Origin: an uncultured Bacteroides sp.
Lineage (GTDB): Bacteria; Bacteroidota; Bacteroidia; Bacteroidales; Bacteroidaceae
Reading direction: 5' to 3'
NCBI RefSeq assembly: GCF_902491285.1
Contig: NZ_CABUHK010000118.1
Coordinates: 1 to 11,459 of the forward strand
DNA: 11,459 nt
Positions within the stretch are counted from its first letter, which is position 1. Each line of letters opens with the position of its first letter. The position numbers and the translations under genes were made by a program. The notes beneath the pieces were generated by a model. The model was not told where the DNA came from. It worked only from the letters and a program-made list of their open reading frames with translations, and ran no database searches. Of this stretch, positions 1 to 8,113 are shown in pieces.

Positions 1-1742
1 TCCAACAGATTGACGTAAAGAACAGAATTCCACAATCGCTTATCCTCTGCCCTACCCGTGAGCTTTGCCTACAGATAGCAGGAGATTTGAATGATTATTC
101 CAAATACATTGACGGACTGAAAGTATTGCCTGTATATGGCGGTTCTTCCATTGACAGCCAAATACGCAGCCTGAAGCGAGGCGTGCATATCATCGTGGCT
201 ACTCCCGGACGCTTGCTGGACTTGATGGAACGCAAGACCGTTTCTTTAGCTACTATCCGTAACGTCGTAATGGACGAAGCGGACGAGATGCTGAACATGG
301 GATTTACGGATAGCATCAACGCTATTCTGGCTGATGTGCCGCAGGAACGCAATACGTTGCTTTTCTCAGCTACCATGAGTCCGGAAATCGCGCGTATTTC
401 AAAGAATTACCTGCGTAATGCCAAAGAAATCACTATCGGGCGTAAGAATGAAAGTACCAACAATGTAAAACACGTTGTCTACACTGTACAAGCTAAAGAT
501 AAATACGAGGCTTTAAAACGTATCGTCGATTACTACCCGCAGATATACGGTATCATTTTCTGCCGCACCCGTAAGGAAACTCAAGAAATCGCCGACAAAT
601 TAATGCAGGAAGGCTACAATGCCGATTCGCTGCATGGCGAACTTTCACAAGCACAGCGGGACGCTGTCATGCAAAAGTTCCGTATCCGCAACCTGCAACT
701 GCTTGTTGCTACGGACGTAGCTGCCCGCGGTTTGGACGTGGACGATTTGACTCACGTCATCAATTATGGCTTGCCTGATGATACGGAAAGCTACACTCAC
801 CGTAGCGGACGTACGGGACGTGCCGGAAAGACCGGTACTTCTATCGCTATCATCAATCTCCGCGAAAGAGGAAAGTTAAGAGAAATAGAACGAATCATCA
901 GCAAGAAATTCATTACCGGAGAGATACCGACTGCGGCAGGCATTTGCCAGAAGCAGTTGATTAAGGTTATCGATGACCTTGAAAAAGTAAAAGTAAACGA
1001 AGATGAAATCGCAGAATTCATGCCGGAAATCTATCGTAAACTGGAATGGTTGAGTAAAGAAGACCTGATAAAGCGAATGGTTTCGCACGAATTTAACCGT
1101 TTCGCAGAATATTACCGCCACCGCCCGGAAATAGAACAACCGACAATTGAAAGCCGTGGTGAACGTGCCGGAAGAGGTGACCGCAAAGAGGGCGGCTTCG
1201 AGAAGAGAAGCCGGAAAGCTGCTCCGGGCTTCAACCGCTTATTTATCAATTTAGGTAAAACGGACAGTTTCTTCCCCAGCGACCTTATCGGCTTGTTGAA
1301 CAGCAATACACGAGGACGCATCGAATTGGGACGTATTGACTTGATGCAGAACTTCTCTTTCTTCGAAGTTCCTGAGAAAGAGGCTGCCAATGTCGTAAAA
1401 GCCTTGAATCGTGCCAAATGGAATGGCCGTAAAGTTGTTGTGGAGGTGTCCAGTGAAGAAGGCGGAAAAGGACGTGAAAACGGTTCGGGTGAACGCAAAG
1501 GTGGCAACCGGTTCGGAAAAGGAGAAGAACGTGCACCACGCTATGAGAATAAAGACAGAAAAACTAAGGATGTTTCTGCCAAAGGTTCAAAATCCGGAAA
1601 GAAGGAAAAACCAAGCCGTGCGGAACGCGGATACTCTGATGCCCGTGGTCCCAAAAAGAAAGATGACTGGCAAGAGTTCTTCAAAGACAAAGAGCCCGAC
1701 TTCAGCGAGGAAGGATGGGCACGCAGAAAACCGAAAAAATAA
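1..1742 (+). CDS. DEAD-box ATP-dependent RNA helicase, 5'-truncated (CsdA/DeaD-like, DbpA RNA-binding domain)
   Basis: ATP-dependent unwinding of RNA, probably in ribosome assembly or cold adaptation. The frame is open from base 3 and already encodes motif Ia (PTREL, nt 51-65). A TTG at 87 is therefore not the real start; the Q motif and Walker A lie upstream of the window. Next come motif Ib (TPGRLLDL, nt 201-224), motif II DEAD (273-284), motif III SAT (366-374), motif IV (IIFCRT), motif V (ATDVAARGLDV) and motif VI (HRSGRTGR, 798-821). About nt 1227-1454 is a DbpA-type RNA-binding domain (FNRLFINLGKTDSFF through VVVEV). The last ~95 residues are a Lys/Arg/Gly-rich, probably disordered tail. 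TAA stop at 1740-1742. The family assignment is certain; the paralogue (DeaD, DbpA or RhlE type) is inferred from the C-terminal domain. The next gene is convergent. Confidence 0.96.
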   Translation, partial: QQIDVKNRIPQSLILCPTRELCLQIAGDLNDYSKYIDGLKVLPVYGGSSIDSQIRSLKRGVHIIVATPGRLLDLMERKTVSLATIRNVVMDEADEMLNMGFTDSINAILADVPQERNTLLFSATMSPEIARISKNYLRNAKEITIGRKNESTNNVKHVVYTVQAKDKYEALKRIVDYYPQIYGIIFCRTRKETQEIADKLMQEGYNADSLHGELSQAQRDAVMQKFRIRNLQLLVATDVAARGLDVDDLTHVINYGLPDDTESYTHRSGRTGRAGKTGTSIAIINLRERGKLREIERIISKKFITGEIPTAAGICQKQLIKVIDDLEKVKVNEDEIAEFMPEIYRKLEWLSKEDLIKRMVSHEFNRFAEYYRHRPEIEQPTIESRGERAGRGDRKEGGFEKRSRKAAPGFNRLFINLGKTDSFFPSDLIGLLNSNTRGRIELGRIDLMQNFSFFEVPEKEAANVVKALNRAKWNGRKVVVEVSSEEGGKGRENGSGERKGGNRFGKGEERAPRYENKDRKTKDVSAKGSKSGKKEKPSRAERGYSDARGPKKKDDWQEFFKDKEPDFSEEGWARRKPKK

Positions 1743-1761
1743 AATTCCAACTACTATATCT

Positions 1762-1788
1762 CCCGGGATGATTTCCATTCAGCCCGGG
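1762..1788. terminator. Hairpin just after the helicase stop (possible terminator)
   Basis: CCCGGG (1762-1767) and CCCGGG (1783-1788) flank a 15-nt loop and can form a 6-bp GC stem; T1761 with G1789 adds a wobble pair. It begins 19 nt after the helicase TAA. No T-tract follows on either strand, so intrinsic termination is only an inference; it could instead protect the mRNA 3' end. Confidence 0.4.
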
Positions 1789-1802
1789 GATTACCAAAGT
1801 TT

Positions 1803-1835
1803 AGCCCAAGGCTCATCTCATGTGAACCTTGGGCT
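1803..1835. terminator. Inverted repeat between convergent genes (possible bidirectional terminator)
   Basis: AGCCCAAGG (1803-1811) and CCTTGGGCT (1827-1835) are perfect 9-bp reverse complements around a 15-nt loop. After a T/T mismatch, two further T-A pairs extend the stem. It lies between the helicase stop (1742) and the S46 peptidase stop (1876), where a bidirectional terminator is expected. No strong T-tract follows on either strand. The rest of the 133-nt gap is AT-rich and shows no gene. Confidence 0.5.
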
Positions 1836-1875
1836 TAATTCCTGTAAATACATATGTAAAACGACATGCGCTATT

Positions 1876-4020
1876 TCATCGGGCTATTTTCAATTCTTTA
1901 ATCAGATTTCCCGCCTTTCCATATTTCTCCATAATAAAGAGCATATACCGCACATCCACTCCGATACACCGTTGCAAATCAGGTTCAAAAACAATATCAC
2001 TGCTCATTGCTTCCCAGTTGCCATCGAAAGCCAAACCAAGCAATTCACCTTTGCTATTGAACATTGCACTGCCGGAGTTTCCACCCGTAATATCATTGTT
2101 GGAGATGAAGCAAACACTCATATCCCCTTGTTCATTGGCATATCTACCGAAATCACCGGAAGAAAGTAAATCAAGCAATTCCGGCTGGACGGCAAAGTCA
2201 ATATCCCCGGCATGTTCCTTTACTTTTTCGAAAATACCTTTCACGGTTGTGTAATAGTCGTAAACAGCTCCATCAAAAGGCGAATAACCGCCCACCGTTC
2301 CAAAACTCAGACGCATGGTAGAATTAGCGTCAGGATAGAAGTTACGGTCGGCATACATGCGGCGCATAGCAGCATTGAACAGGCGTTCGCCTTGCTCTAT
2401 CTGTTCGGAAGCTTCGGAGATACTTTGATTCATCTCGTAATATTTCACAATCAGGTCGAGACTTAAAGAAACAGCAGGGTCTTCAAATAGATTATAGGTA
2501 GTATCCCGCTCCAGGAAACGTTTCAAACCTTTTGGAGAAGTTATCTGGGACGTTGCATACAAAGAATCCACATAAGTCTGGATATCCCCGTTGTAAAGCG
2601 TATCTATCTTTTGATACATGGCAGGGAGATATTTCTTGCCCACTTTCGTCTGATACTCTTTCAACATAGCTGCAAAGACTTCCTTATCAATAGTCGTATC
2701 CAAGTTATCATATTTCTCCAACAGTTTCTTCATACGGCTTACCACTTGCTTTTCTTCCGCTTCAAAGTCGAAATTCAGAATCTCAAGTGCAAGCTGAACC
2801 AATTCGGGACCGTTAATAAATGCCTCACCGAAATAAGCCAGGGCACGGTTCGTTTCACGACGATTACCATAATTCAATTCCAAAGAAGAGAAGAGGCGAA
2901 GCAGTTTTTCCCGTTCTTCAGGATGCGACTGAATCCATTCGCGGAGCGCAGCCTCAGCAGCCCGTTTCTTTTCCAGGACTTTCAAATGTTTGATGGCTTT
3001 GTTAGTTCCGATGCTGTTCTTCCAATAATTAGAGCTTTCATCATATTTGGAAGCATATTTGATACGGATATCCGGCCGGCAGTCCATTTCCCGCTTCCAA
3101 ACAGCCTGTTTCACCCCACGCACATCGATCATAGCCTGATTGATGCCATTCATCATTTCCTCAATGCCATATGAAGAAAGATAACGCTCTGTACTTCCCG
3201 GATAGCCGAGAGTCATACAAAACGAGCCTTCCTTATATCCATCCAAAGAGATAGGAGCTACATATTCGGGGTGATACGGAACGTTTTCAGGAGAATAATC
3301 CGCCGGTCCGTTCTTGCTATTAGCATAGATACGGAATACGCTAAAATCGCCAGTATGACGCGGCCACATCCAGTTATCCGTGTCCCATCCGAACTTTCCT
3401 ACGGAAGAAGGGGGAGCGAATACCAGACGGACATCATTGTAATCCCGGTAAACAGAAAGCCAGAACTCATTCCCTGCATAATAAGCATCCACTATTCCGG
3501 TCAATGTAGAGTCCTTTTCCGAAACCTCCATGCCGATTACATTCATAATGGAATCGACAGCTACCCGGCGTTCAGATTCCGTTTTAGCATGCCTGGCGGC
3601 AGACAGTACCCGCTTGGTTACATTCTCCGTACGAAGCAGGAAACGGACATACAACTCAGGATTCGGCAGTTCTTCTTCAAGGCTGCGTGCCACAAAGCCA
3701 TCTTTCAGATAATTGTGCTCCACCGAAGAATGCTGCTGGATACTGCTGAATCCGCAATGATGGTTGGTAAACACCAAACCGTCTTCAGAAACAACCACCC
3801 CCGAACAAAAGCCTCCGAAGCTGACTACTGCGTCCGCAAGACAGGGTTTCTTCGGATTATACAGTTTGTTTACAGGCATCTGTAAGCCAAGTTGCTTCAT
3901 CACTTGTCCTGTCTGTTTGTTCTTATTGAGATTTCCCAACAACCACATCCCTTCATCGGCAAAAGCCTTTGAGAAGCAGATAGAAAGGAGTACAACGACG
4001 GTTAGTCTGCTGAATTTCAT
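1876..4020 (-). CDS. dpp7: Secreted S46-family dipeptidyl-peptidase, DPP7 type
   Basis: Serine exopeptidase that releases dipeptides from peptide N-termini, expected in the periplasm and used for peptide nutrition. The 714 aa match the usual S46 length (~700-720). A signal peptide (KFSRLTVVVLLSICFSKAFA) probably ends at Ala21. Visible chymotrypsin-like triad: His88 (TNHHCG), Asp225 (RHTGDF) and Ser649 (GGNSGS). Asn216, Trp217, Arg221 and Asp666 fall where S46 enzymes bind the substrate N-terminus. The specificity position, 18 residues after the catalytic Ser, is Gly667 (AFDGNW). From family knowledge, DPP11 (Asp/Glu-specific) has Arg there and DPP7 has Gly, so I infer DPP7-like preference for hydrophobic P1 residues. 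ATG start, TGA stop. It is last in the ruvB operon, 19 nt after the DUF389 gene, with an AT-rich leader and no Shine-Dalgarno sequence. Confidence 0.93.
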   Translation of the reverse strand: MKFSRLTVVVLLSICFSKAFADEGMWLLGNLNKNKQTGQVMKQLGLQMPVNKLYNPKKPCLADAVVSFGGFCSGVVVSEDGLVFTNHHCGFSSIQQHSSVEHNYLKDGFVARSLEEELPNPELYVRFLLRTENVTKRVLSAARHAKTESERRVAVDSIMNVIGMEVSEKDSTLTGIVDAYYAGNEFWLSVYRDYNDVRLVFAPPSSVGKFGWDTDNWMWPRHTGDFSVFRIYANSKNGPADYSPENVPYHPEYVAPISLDGYKEGSFCMTLGYPGSTERYLSSYGIEEMMNGINQAMIDVRGVKQAVWKREMDCRPDIRIKYASKYDESSNYWKNSIGTNKAIKHLKVLEKKRAAEAALREWIQSHPEEREKLLRLFSSLELNYGNRRETNRALAYFGEAFINGPELVQLALEILNFDFEAEEKQVVSRMKKLLEKYDNLDTTIDKEVFAAMLKEYQTKVGKKYLPAMYQKIDTLYNGDIQTYVDSLYATSQITSPKGLKRFLERDTTYNLFEDPAVSLSLDLIVKYYEMNQSISEASEQIEQGERLFNAAMRRMYADRNFYPDANSTMRLSFGTVGGYSPFDGAVYDYYTTVKGIFEKVKEHAGDIDFAVQPELLDLLSSGDFGRYANEQGDMSVCFISNNDITGGNSGSAMFNSKGELLGLAFDGNWEAMSSDIVFEPDLQRCIGVDVRYMLFIMEKYGKAGNLIKELKIAR

Positions 4021-4039
4021 GCTATTATTTTTAGATTCA

Positions 4040-5395
4040 TTATTCTGTAATCAGTCGCAACTGCTTGGCTCCTACACGGGCTTTCAGCCACTCGCTAATT
4101 TTTGCTTTCTCGGCAACAGACGGATGTCTGGTAAATTTCATCACAGCCAGTGTCACTGTATCTGTTTTCATCGAGTCCACACGTACCTCAAGAGAATGAG
4201 CGATGGAAAGTGTAGTTACAGAAGGGTAAAGCACCTTCAACTCAGGCACCAACGTACGGCTCATCGCATCGTACGTCCTATATTGCTCAAGCGTTGTTTC
4301 CAGTTGGGATATCTTCACCTTCTGCTCCTGAAGCCTCTGTTCGCTGTTCTTGTAGAAGTCTTCCATCACCATGGCGCGAATGGAAGAGACATCTACCGCT
4401 TCATTATTCATACCCTGCAATACTATCAATTTCGTATCTTCCAGCTTATACTCTTTCAGTTTACTACGAGCTATGGAGATGGAAGCATCCGGCACCTCAG
4501 ACCCAATCAGCACAACACGGACTTCCTTATGTTCATAACTGATCTTTTTGTCAAGCACTTGTGTATTTTCAAATCCTAGCTGCTCACTGACAAACCGGTT
4601 GGCGGCTGCTTCATAGAAAGTACTTTTAATGATTCCATACGTCAGATAGACAGCCGGGCACATTGTCAGAATCACTATCAGAATGATATATTTACGTACT
4701 GTCTTCTCACGGGTTTTATCCACAAACTCTTTCCGTTGAAAATGCATCACACGGACCCCGATGAAGGTAGCCAGACTAATAAATACAGAATTGATGAAAT
4801 AAAGATAGAAGGCTCCCAGGAAATAAATCAGGTTACCGGATGCTAATCCGTATCCTGCCGTACAGAGAGGCGGCATCAATGCGGTAGCGATGGCAACACC
4901 CGGAATCACGTTCCCTTTCTCTTTGGTAGAAAGAGCCACTACACCTGCCAAGCCACCGAACAGTGCGATGAATACGTCATAAATAGTAGGTGACGTACGC
5001 GCCAGCAACTCGGATTGTGAACCGGCAATAGGTGCAAGAAGGAAGAAAACAGTCGCCGTCGTCACACTGAAAGCGGTCGTAATAAGAAAACTCTTCAAAG
5101 AGCGCTTCATCAATTCGAAATCGTTCAACCCGACTGACAACCCTACCCCCATGATAGGTCCCATCAACGGAGAGATCAACATGGCACCGATGATAACGGC
5201 AGTAGAGTTTACATTCAGCCCGAGTGATGCCATAAAAATAGCAAAGATAAGAATCCACAGGTTAGCCCCTTTGAACTCCACTCCTTTGCGGATAGAATCG
5301 ACCGTTGCCAACTCGTTGTCCTTATCCTTTTTCAAGTCCAGATATTCGTTCAGAAAGGACCTGATAGCGAATTTATTACGCTCATCTGTCTTCAT
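4040..5395 (-). CDS. DUF389 (TIGR00271-like) integral membrane protein with long soluble C-terminal region
   Basis: Uncharacterised membrane protein, 451 aa; I do not assign a function. Residues ~45-215 form the hydrophobic DUF389 core with about five to six membrane segments. It contains the hallmark NSTAVIIGAMLISPLMGPI (63-81), followed by a GLNDFELMKRSLKSF-type loop and VAIATALMPPLCTAGYG (167-183). Another segment (~236-256) leads to ~195 soluble residues. These include an alpha/beta stretch (VRVVLIGSEVPDASISIARSK, split about 292-312), a likely coiled coil with heptad-like Leu/Gln/Glu spacing (~350-372) and a C-terminal alpha/beta part. ATG at 5395 lies only 2 nt after the flippase stop (TAA-TC-ATG), suggesting translational coupling. 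The S46 peptidase follows after 19 nt. Confidence 0.9.
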   Translation of the reverse strand: MKTDERNKFAIRSFLNEYLDLKKDKDNELATVDSIRKGVEFKGANLWILIFAIFMASLGLNVNSTAVIIGAMLISPLMGPIMGVGLSVGLNDFELMKRSLKSFLITTAFSVTTATVFFLLAPIAGSQSELLARTSPTIYDVFIALFGGLAGVVALSTKEKGNVIPGVAIATALMPPLCTAGYGLASGNLIYFLGAFYLYFINSVFISLATFIGVRVMHFQRKEFVDKTREKTVRKYIILIVILTMCPAVYLTYGIIKSTFYEAAANRFVSEQLGFENTQVLDKKISYEHKEVRVVLIGSEVPDASISIARSKLKEYKLEDTKLIVLQGMNNEAVDVSSIRAMVMEDFYKNSEQRLQEQKVKISQLETTLEQYRTYDAMSRTLVPELKVLYPSVTTLSIAHSLEVRVDSMKTDTVTLAVMKFTRHPSVAEKAKISEWLKARVGAKQLRLITE

Positions 5396-5397
5396 GA

Positions 5398-6894
5398 TTA
5401 TTTCTTCTTTATAAATCGGTTAATAACAGGAATCTGGCTCAAAGGCAGATCCCGCTTGACAATATAACTCACAAACAGCAACAAGAGTACAGTACGGAAA
5501 GCAAGACGGAGCACAAGATTGGAGATAGGAACTTGTTCTCCAATCACATAGAGAACCGCAGCAAGCAGAACATAAAGTCCGATACTTTTCAAATCATAGT
5601 GAATCGGATATTTCTTCTGTCCTATCCAATAAGATAACAACATAATGACCCCATATCCGGCAACGGAAGCCCAGGCAGAAGCGATGTAGCCATAAGTAGG
5701 AACCAACAGAATATTCATCACTACGATAATGGCACAACCTATCAGAGAGAAATAAGCTCCCCATCGTGTCTCATCCGTCAATTTATACCAAAAAGAAAGG
5801 TTGAAATAGATACCTTTGCAGATTTCCGCAAGCATCACAATAGCCACGACTCCCAACCCTTCCCAATATCCTCTTGCCACCAGATAGCGCAATAAATCGA
5901 GATAGAACATCACAGCAAGAAAAGCCAGCAACGAGAATATAAGGAAATATTTCATCGCAGCCGCATACATTTTCCGATTGTCCCCTTCACGATCCTTGCC
6001 AAATACAAACGGTTCGTAAGCGTAACGAAAAGCTTGTGTAAACATCGCCATTACCATCGCAATCTTACTGGTGGCTGCGTAAATACCCAGTTGCACTAAT
6101 CCTTCCTGGCGATCCTCAAAAAGGAACGGATAAATCATCTTATCCACCGTCTGGTTCAAAATACCGACCAAGCCGAGAATCAGCACCGGGAAAGAATAAA
6201 CAACCATACGTTTCAGCAATGCCCTATCCAGTTTATAGGCAAAACCTCTCAGTTCAGGGATAAAGAAGAACATCTGGGCAACAGAGACAATCAGGTTACT
6301 GATAAAGATATATCCTATCAGATAACCGGGATCATAGAACCATGAAATGGATTCAGGACAATGTATATTCAGCCAGGGACATAACAGTAAGAAAAACAGG
6401 TTCAGCCCGATTCCGCCAACAATGGAAAGCAGCTTGATAGCCGCAAACTTTATCGGCCGTTTTTTATAGCGTAGATAAGCGAAAGGAATACACTGAAAAG
6501 AATCTAAGGCCACCACAACAGCCATCATCGCTATAAATTCCGGATGATTGCCATAATCCAGCAGATTGGAGATCGGCTGTAGGAACAACAGGCAGAGAAG
6601 AACGAAAATCAACGATACCCCGCCTACCGAAAGCAGAGAGTTGGCATATACCTTCATCGGATCTTCCCCCGATTTATTGGCAAAACGGAAGAATCCGGTT
6701 TCCATACCGAATGTAAGCAGTACAAGCATCAAGGCAGTGAACGCGTAGACATTCGATACAACCCCATACCCACCTGTGGAAGCCGGCAAAACAGCCGTGT
6801 ACAACGGCACCAGCATATAGTTAAGGAATCGTCCGACAATGCTACTCAGCCCGTAAATTGCAGTATCTTTTGCTAATGATTTTAGTCCAGCCAT
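5398..6894 (-). CDS. Polysaccharide/lipopolysaccharide biosynthesis flippase (Wzx/MATE-like, MOP superfamily)
   Basis: Predicted inner-membrane flippase that would move lipid-linked saccharides, or a similar lipid-linked precursor, across the membrane. The 498 aa are almost wholly hydrophobic with about 14 segments. The first spans ~12-34, and the N-terminus (LKSLAKDTAIYGLSSIVGR) has the amphipathic lead-in typical of polysaccharide-synthesis proteins. The NVYAFTALMLVLLTFGMETGFFRF stretch (48-71) and a central KMIYPF region fit the family. A lysine-rich tail (FIKKK) is probably cytoplasmic. No glycosyltransferase or other capsule gene is nearby, so this is not a capsule locus and the substrate is unknown. 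ATG at 6894, 45 nt after the ruvB stop; the DUF389 gene follows after 2 nt. A MurJ-like lipid II role cannot be excluded, but the sequence fits the Wzx-type group better. Confidence 0.9.
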   Translation of the reverse strand: MAGLKSLAKDTAIYGLSSIVGRFLNYMLVPLYTAVLPASTGGYGVVSNVYAFTALMLVLLTFGMETGFFRFANKSGEDPMKVYANSLLSVGGVSLIFVLLCLLFLQPISNLLDYGNHPEFIAMMAVVVALDSFQCIPFAYLRYKKRPIKFAAIKLLSIVGGIGLNLFFLLLCPWLNIHCPESISWFYDPGYLIGYIFISNLIVSVAQMFFFIPELRGFAYKLDRALLKRMVVYSFPVLILGLVGILNQTVDKMIYPFLFEDRQEGLVQLGIYAATSKIAMVMAMFTQAFRYAYEPFVFGKDREGDNRKMYAAAMKYFLIFSLLAFLAVMFYLDLLRYLVARGYWEGLGVVAIVMLAEICKGIYFNLSFWYKLTDETRWGAYFSLIGCAIIVVMNILLVPTYGYIASAWASVAGYGVIMLLSYWIGQKKYPIHYDLKSIGLYVLLAAVLYVIGEQVPISNLVLRLAFRTVLLLLFVSYIVKRDLPLSQIPVINRFIKKK

Positions 6895-6939
6895 GTTTGT
6901 TCAGGATTAGTGATTAATATGAGATGATATTGCTCCATA

Positions 6940-7974
6940 TTAATCGTTAAACAACGTTTTTGAGTTACCACTATACAGGCTACGCCCCAAATGCCTATAA
7001 GCAAGTTCCGTCACCTCACGACCACGGGGGGTACGTTTCATGAATCCTTCTTTAATCAGGAAAGGTTCATACACTTCCTCAATCGTCCCCGCATCTTCTC
7101 CCAAAGCGGTTGCAATGGTAGTGATCCCCACGGGACCGCCTTTGAACTTGTCTATGATGGTACAAAGTATCTTGTTGTCTATCTCATCCAAACCATATTT
7201 GTCGATATTCAATGCTTCCAACGCAAACTGGGCAATATCCGTATCAATAGAACCCGAACCTTTCACTTGAGCAAAGTCACGCACACGGCGAAGCAAGGCA
7301 TTGGCAATACGCGGCGTTCCACGGCTACGGGAAGCAATCTCCGATGCCGCACGCACCGAGCAAGGTACATCCAGGATAGATGCAGAACGACGGATGATAT
7401 TACTCAGAATATCATCATCGTAATATTCCAAATGCAGGTTTATACCAAAACGTGCACGAAGCGGGGCTGTAAGCAGACCGCTGCGCGTAGTGGCACCCAC
7501 CAACGTGAAAGGATTCAAATCAATTTGGATACTACGTGCCGAAGGTCCCTTATCAATCATAATATCAATACGATAGTCCTCCATGGCAGAGTAAAGATAC
7601 TCTTCCACTACAGGCGACAGACGATGAATTTCATCAATAAAGAGCACATCATTCGGCTCAAGGCTAGTCAGTACACCCGCCAAGTCACCCGGTTTGTCAA
7701 GTACCGGACCGGAAGTCACTTTAAAGCCGACGCCTAGTTCATTGGCAATGATATTTGAAAGGGTTGTTTTTCCCAAACCGGGAGGGCCGTGAAGCAGAAC
7801 ATGATCGAGCGCCTCGCCACGCAAGCGTGCCGCCTTCACAAAAATGCGAAGGTTCTCCACCACCTTGTCCTGTCCGCTAAAGTCTTCAAAACTCAACGGG
7901 CGAAGTGCATTTTCAAAATCCCGTTCTTTTGAAGTCAGCTGATGTTCGCGTATGTTAAAATCTTCTTGTTCCAT
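6940..7974 (-). CDS. ruvB: Holliday junction branch migration ATPase RuvB
   Basis: Hexameric AAA+ motor that, with RuvA, drives branch migration of Holliday junctions; RuvC then cuts them. The 344 aa match the family length. Visible motifs: the N-terminal [11 protein letters not shown] signature (25-35), Walker A GPPGLGKT (63-70), Walker B LFIDEIH (111-117), sensor 1 ATTR (161-164), arginine-finger region APLRARFG (170-177), sensor 2 [15 protein letters not shown] (219-233), and the winged-helix DNA-binding end ([15 protein letters not shown], 311-325). All key residues are present. ruvA and ruvC are not in the window. It is the first gene of the minus-strand operon, with a -7 promoter element 21 nt upstream of the ATG, and it diverges from the SpmAB gene. 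Confidence 0.99.
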   Translation of the reverse strand: MEQEDFNIREHQLTSKERDFENALRPLSFEDFSGQDKVVENLRIFVKAARLRGEALDHVLLHGPPGLGKTTLSNIIANELGVGFKVTSGPVLDKPGDLAGVLTSLEPNDVLFIDEIHRLSPVVEEYLYSAMEDYRIDIMIDKGPSARSIQIDLNPFTLVGATTRSGLLTAPLRARFGINLHLEYYDDDILSNIIRRSASILDVPCSVRAASEIASRSRGTPRIANALLRRVRDFAQVKGSGSIDTDIAQFALEALNIDKYGLDEIDNKILCTIIDKFKGGPVGITTIATALGEDAGTIEEVYEPFLIKEGFMKRTPRGREVTELAYRHLGRSLYSGNSKTLFND

Positions 7975-7995
7975 TTATTTCTTGAAAGTAGGAGA

Positions 7996-8003
7996 CAAAG
8001 ATA
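7996..8003 (-). promoter_or_regulatory. Bacteroides-type -7 element for the ruvB operon
   Basis: Read on the minus strand, 8003 to 7996 is TATCTTTG, an exact TAnnTTTG. Transcription would start about 6-8 nt further on, leaving a leader of roughly 15 nt before the ruvB ATG at 7974. No clear -33 TTTG lies at the expected distance, so the second element is weak or absent. Confidence 0.6.
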
Positions 8004-8079
8004 GAGAAATACATTTATTTTCAGTATAAGAAAGATGAATAAAAAAAGCCCGGTAGCATGAAAAGCAACTATAAAATAT

Positions 8080-8087
8080 TACTTTTG
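8080..8087 (+). promoter_or_regulatory. Bacteroides-type -7 element for the SpmAB-ybeY pair
   Basis: TACTTTTG at 8080-8087 is an exact TAnnTTTG, 26 nt before the ATG at 8114. A start near 8093-8095 would give a ~20-nt leader, AT-rich and without Shine-Dalgarno, as is usual in this group. No good -33 TTTG is visible upstream. It diverges from the ruvB promoter, with ~76 nt between the two elements. Confidence 0.6.
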
Positions 8088-8113
8088 CACTATCTATATA
8101 CACGAAATCAACT

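Noticed and set aside
87..89. TTG as start of the helicase
   Set aside because: The frame is open upstream to base 3 and encodes the conserved PTREL motif, so the gene begins outside the window.
1849..1858. 10-bp palindrome TACATATGTA
   Set aside because: Short AT-rich palindromes occur by chance, and there is no gene start nearby for it to control.
1411..2169. 252-codon plus-strand open frame across the helicase tail and beyond
   Set aside because: It overlaps the well-supported helicase and S46 genes in other frames and has no recognisable domain; its length comes from the Lys-rich tail's base composition.
3271..3885. 204-codon plus-strand open frame opposite the S46 gene
   Set aside because: Antisense shadow of a gene with an intact catalytic triad; no domain and no promoter.
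3764..4579. 271-codon plus-strand open frame spanning the S46-DUF389 junction
   Set aside because: Runs antisense to two confident genes and their junction; Cys/His/Leu-rich translation typical of shadow frames.
5398..6894. Flippase as part of a capsule or O-antigen locus
   Set aside because: No glycosyltransferase, Wzy or sugar-nucleotide gene is in the window; its neighbours are ruvB and DUF389.
6991..7737. 248-codon plus-strand open frame opposite ruvB
   Set aside because: Antisense shadow of ruvB; the translation is low in structure and unlike any family I know.
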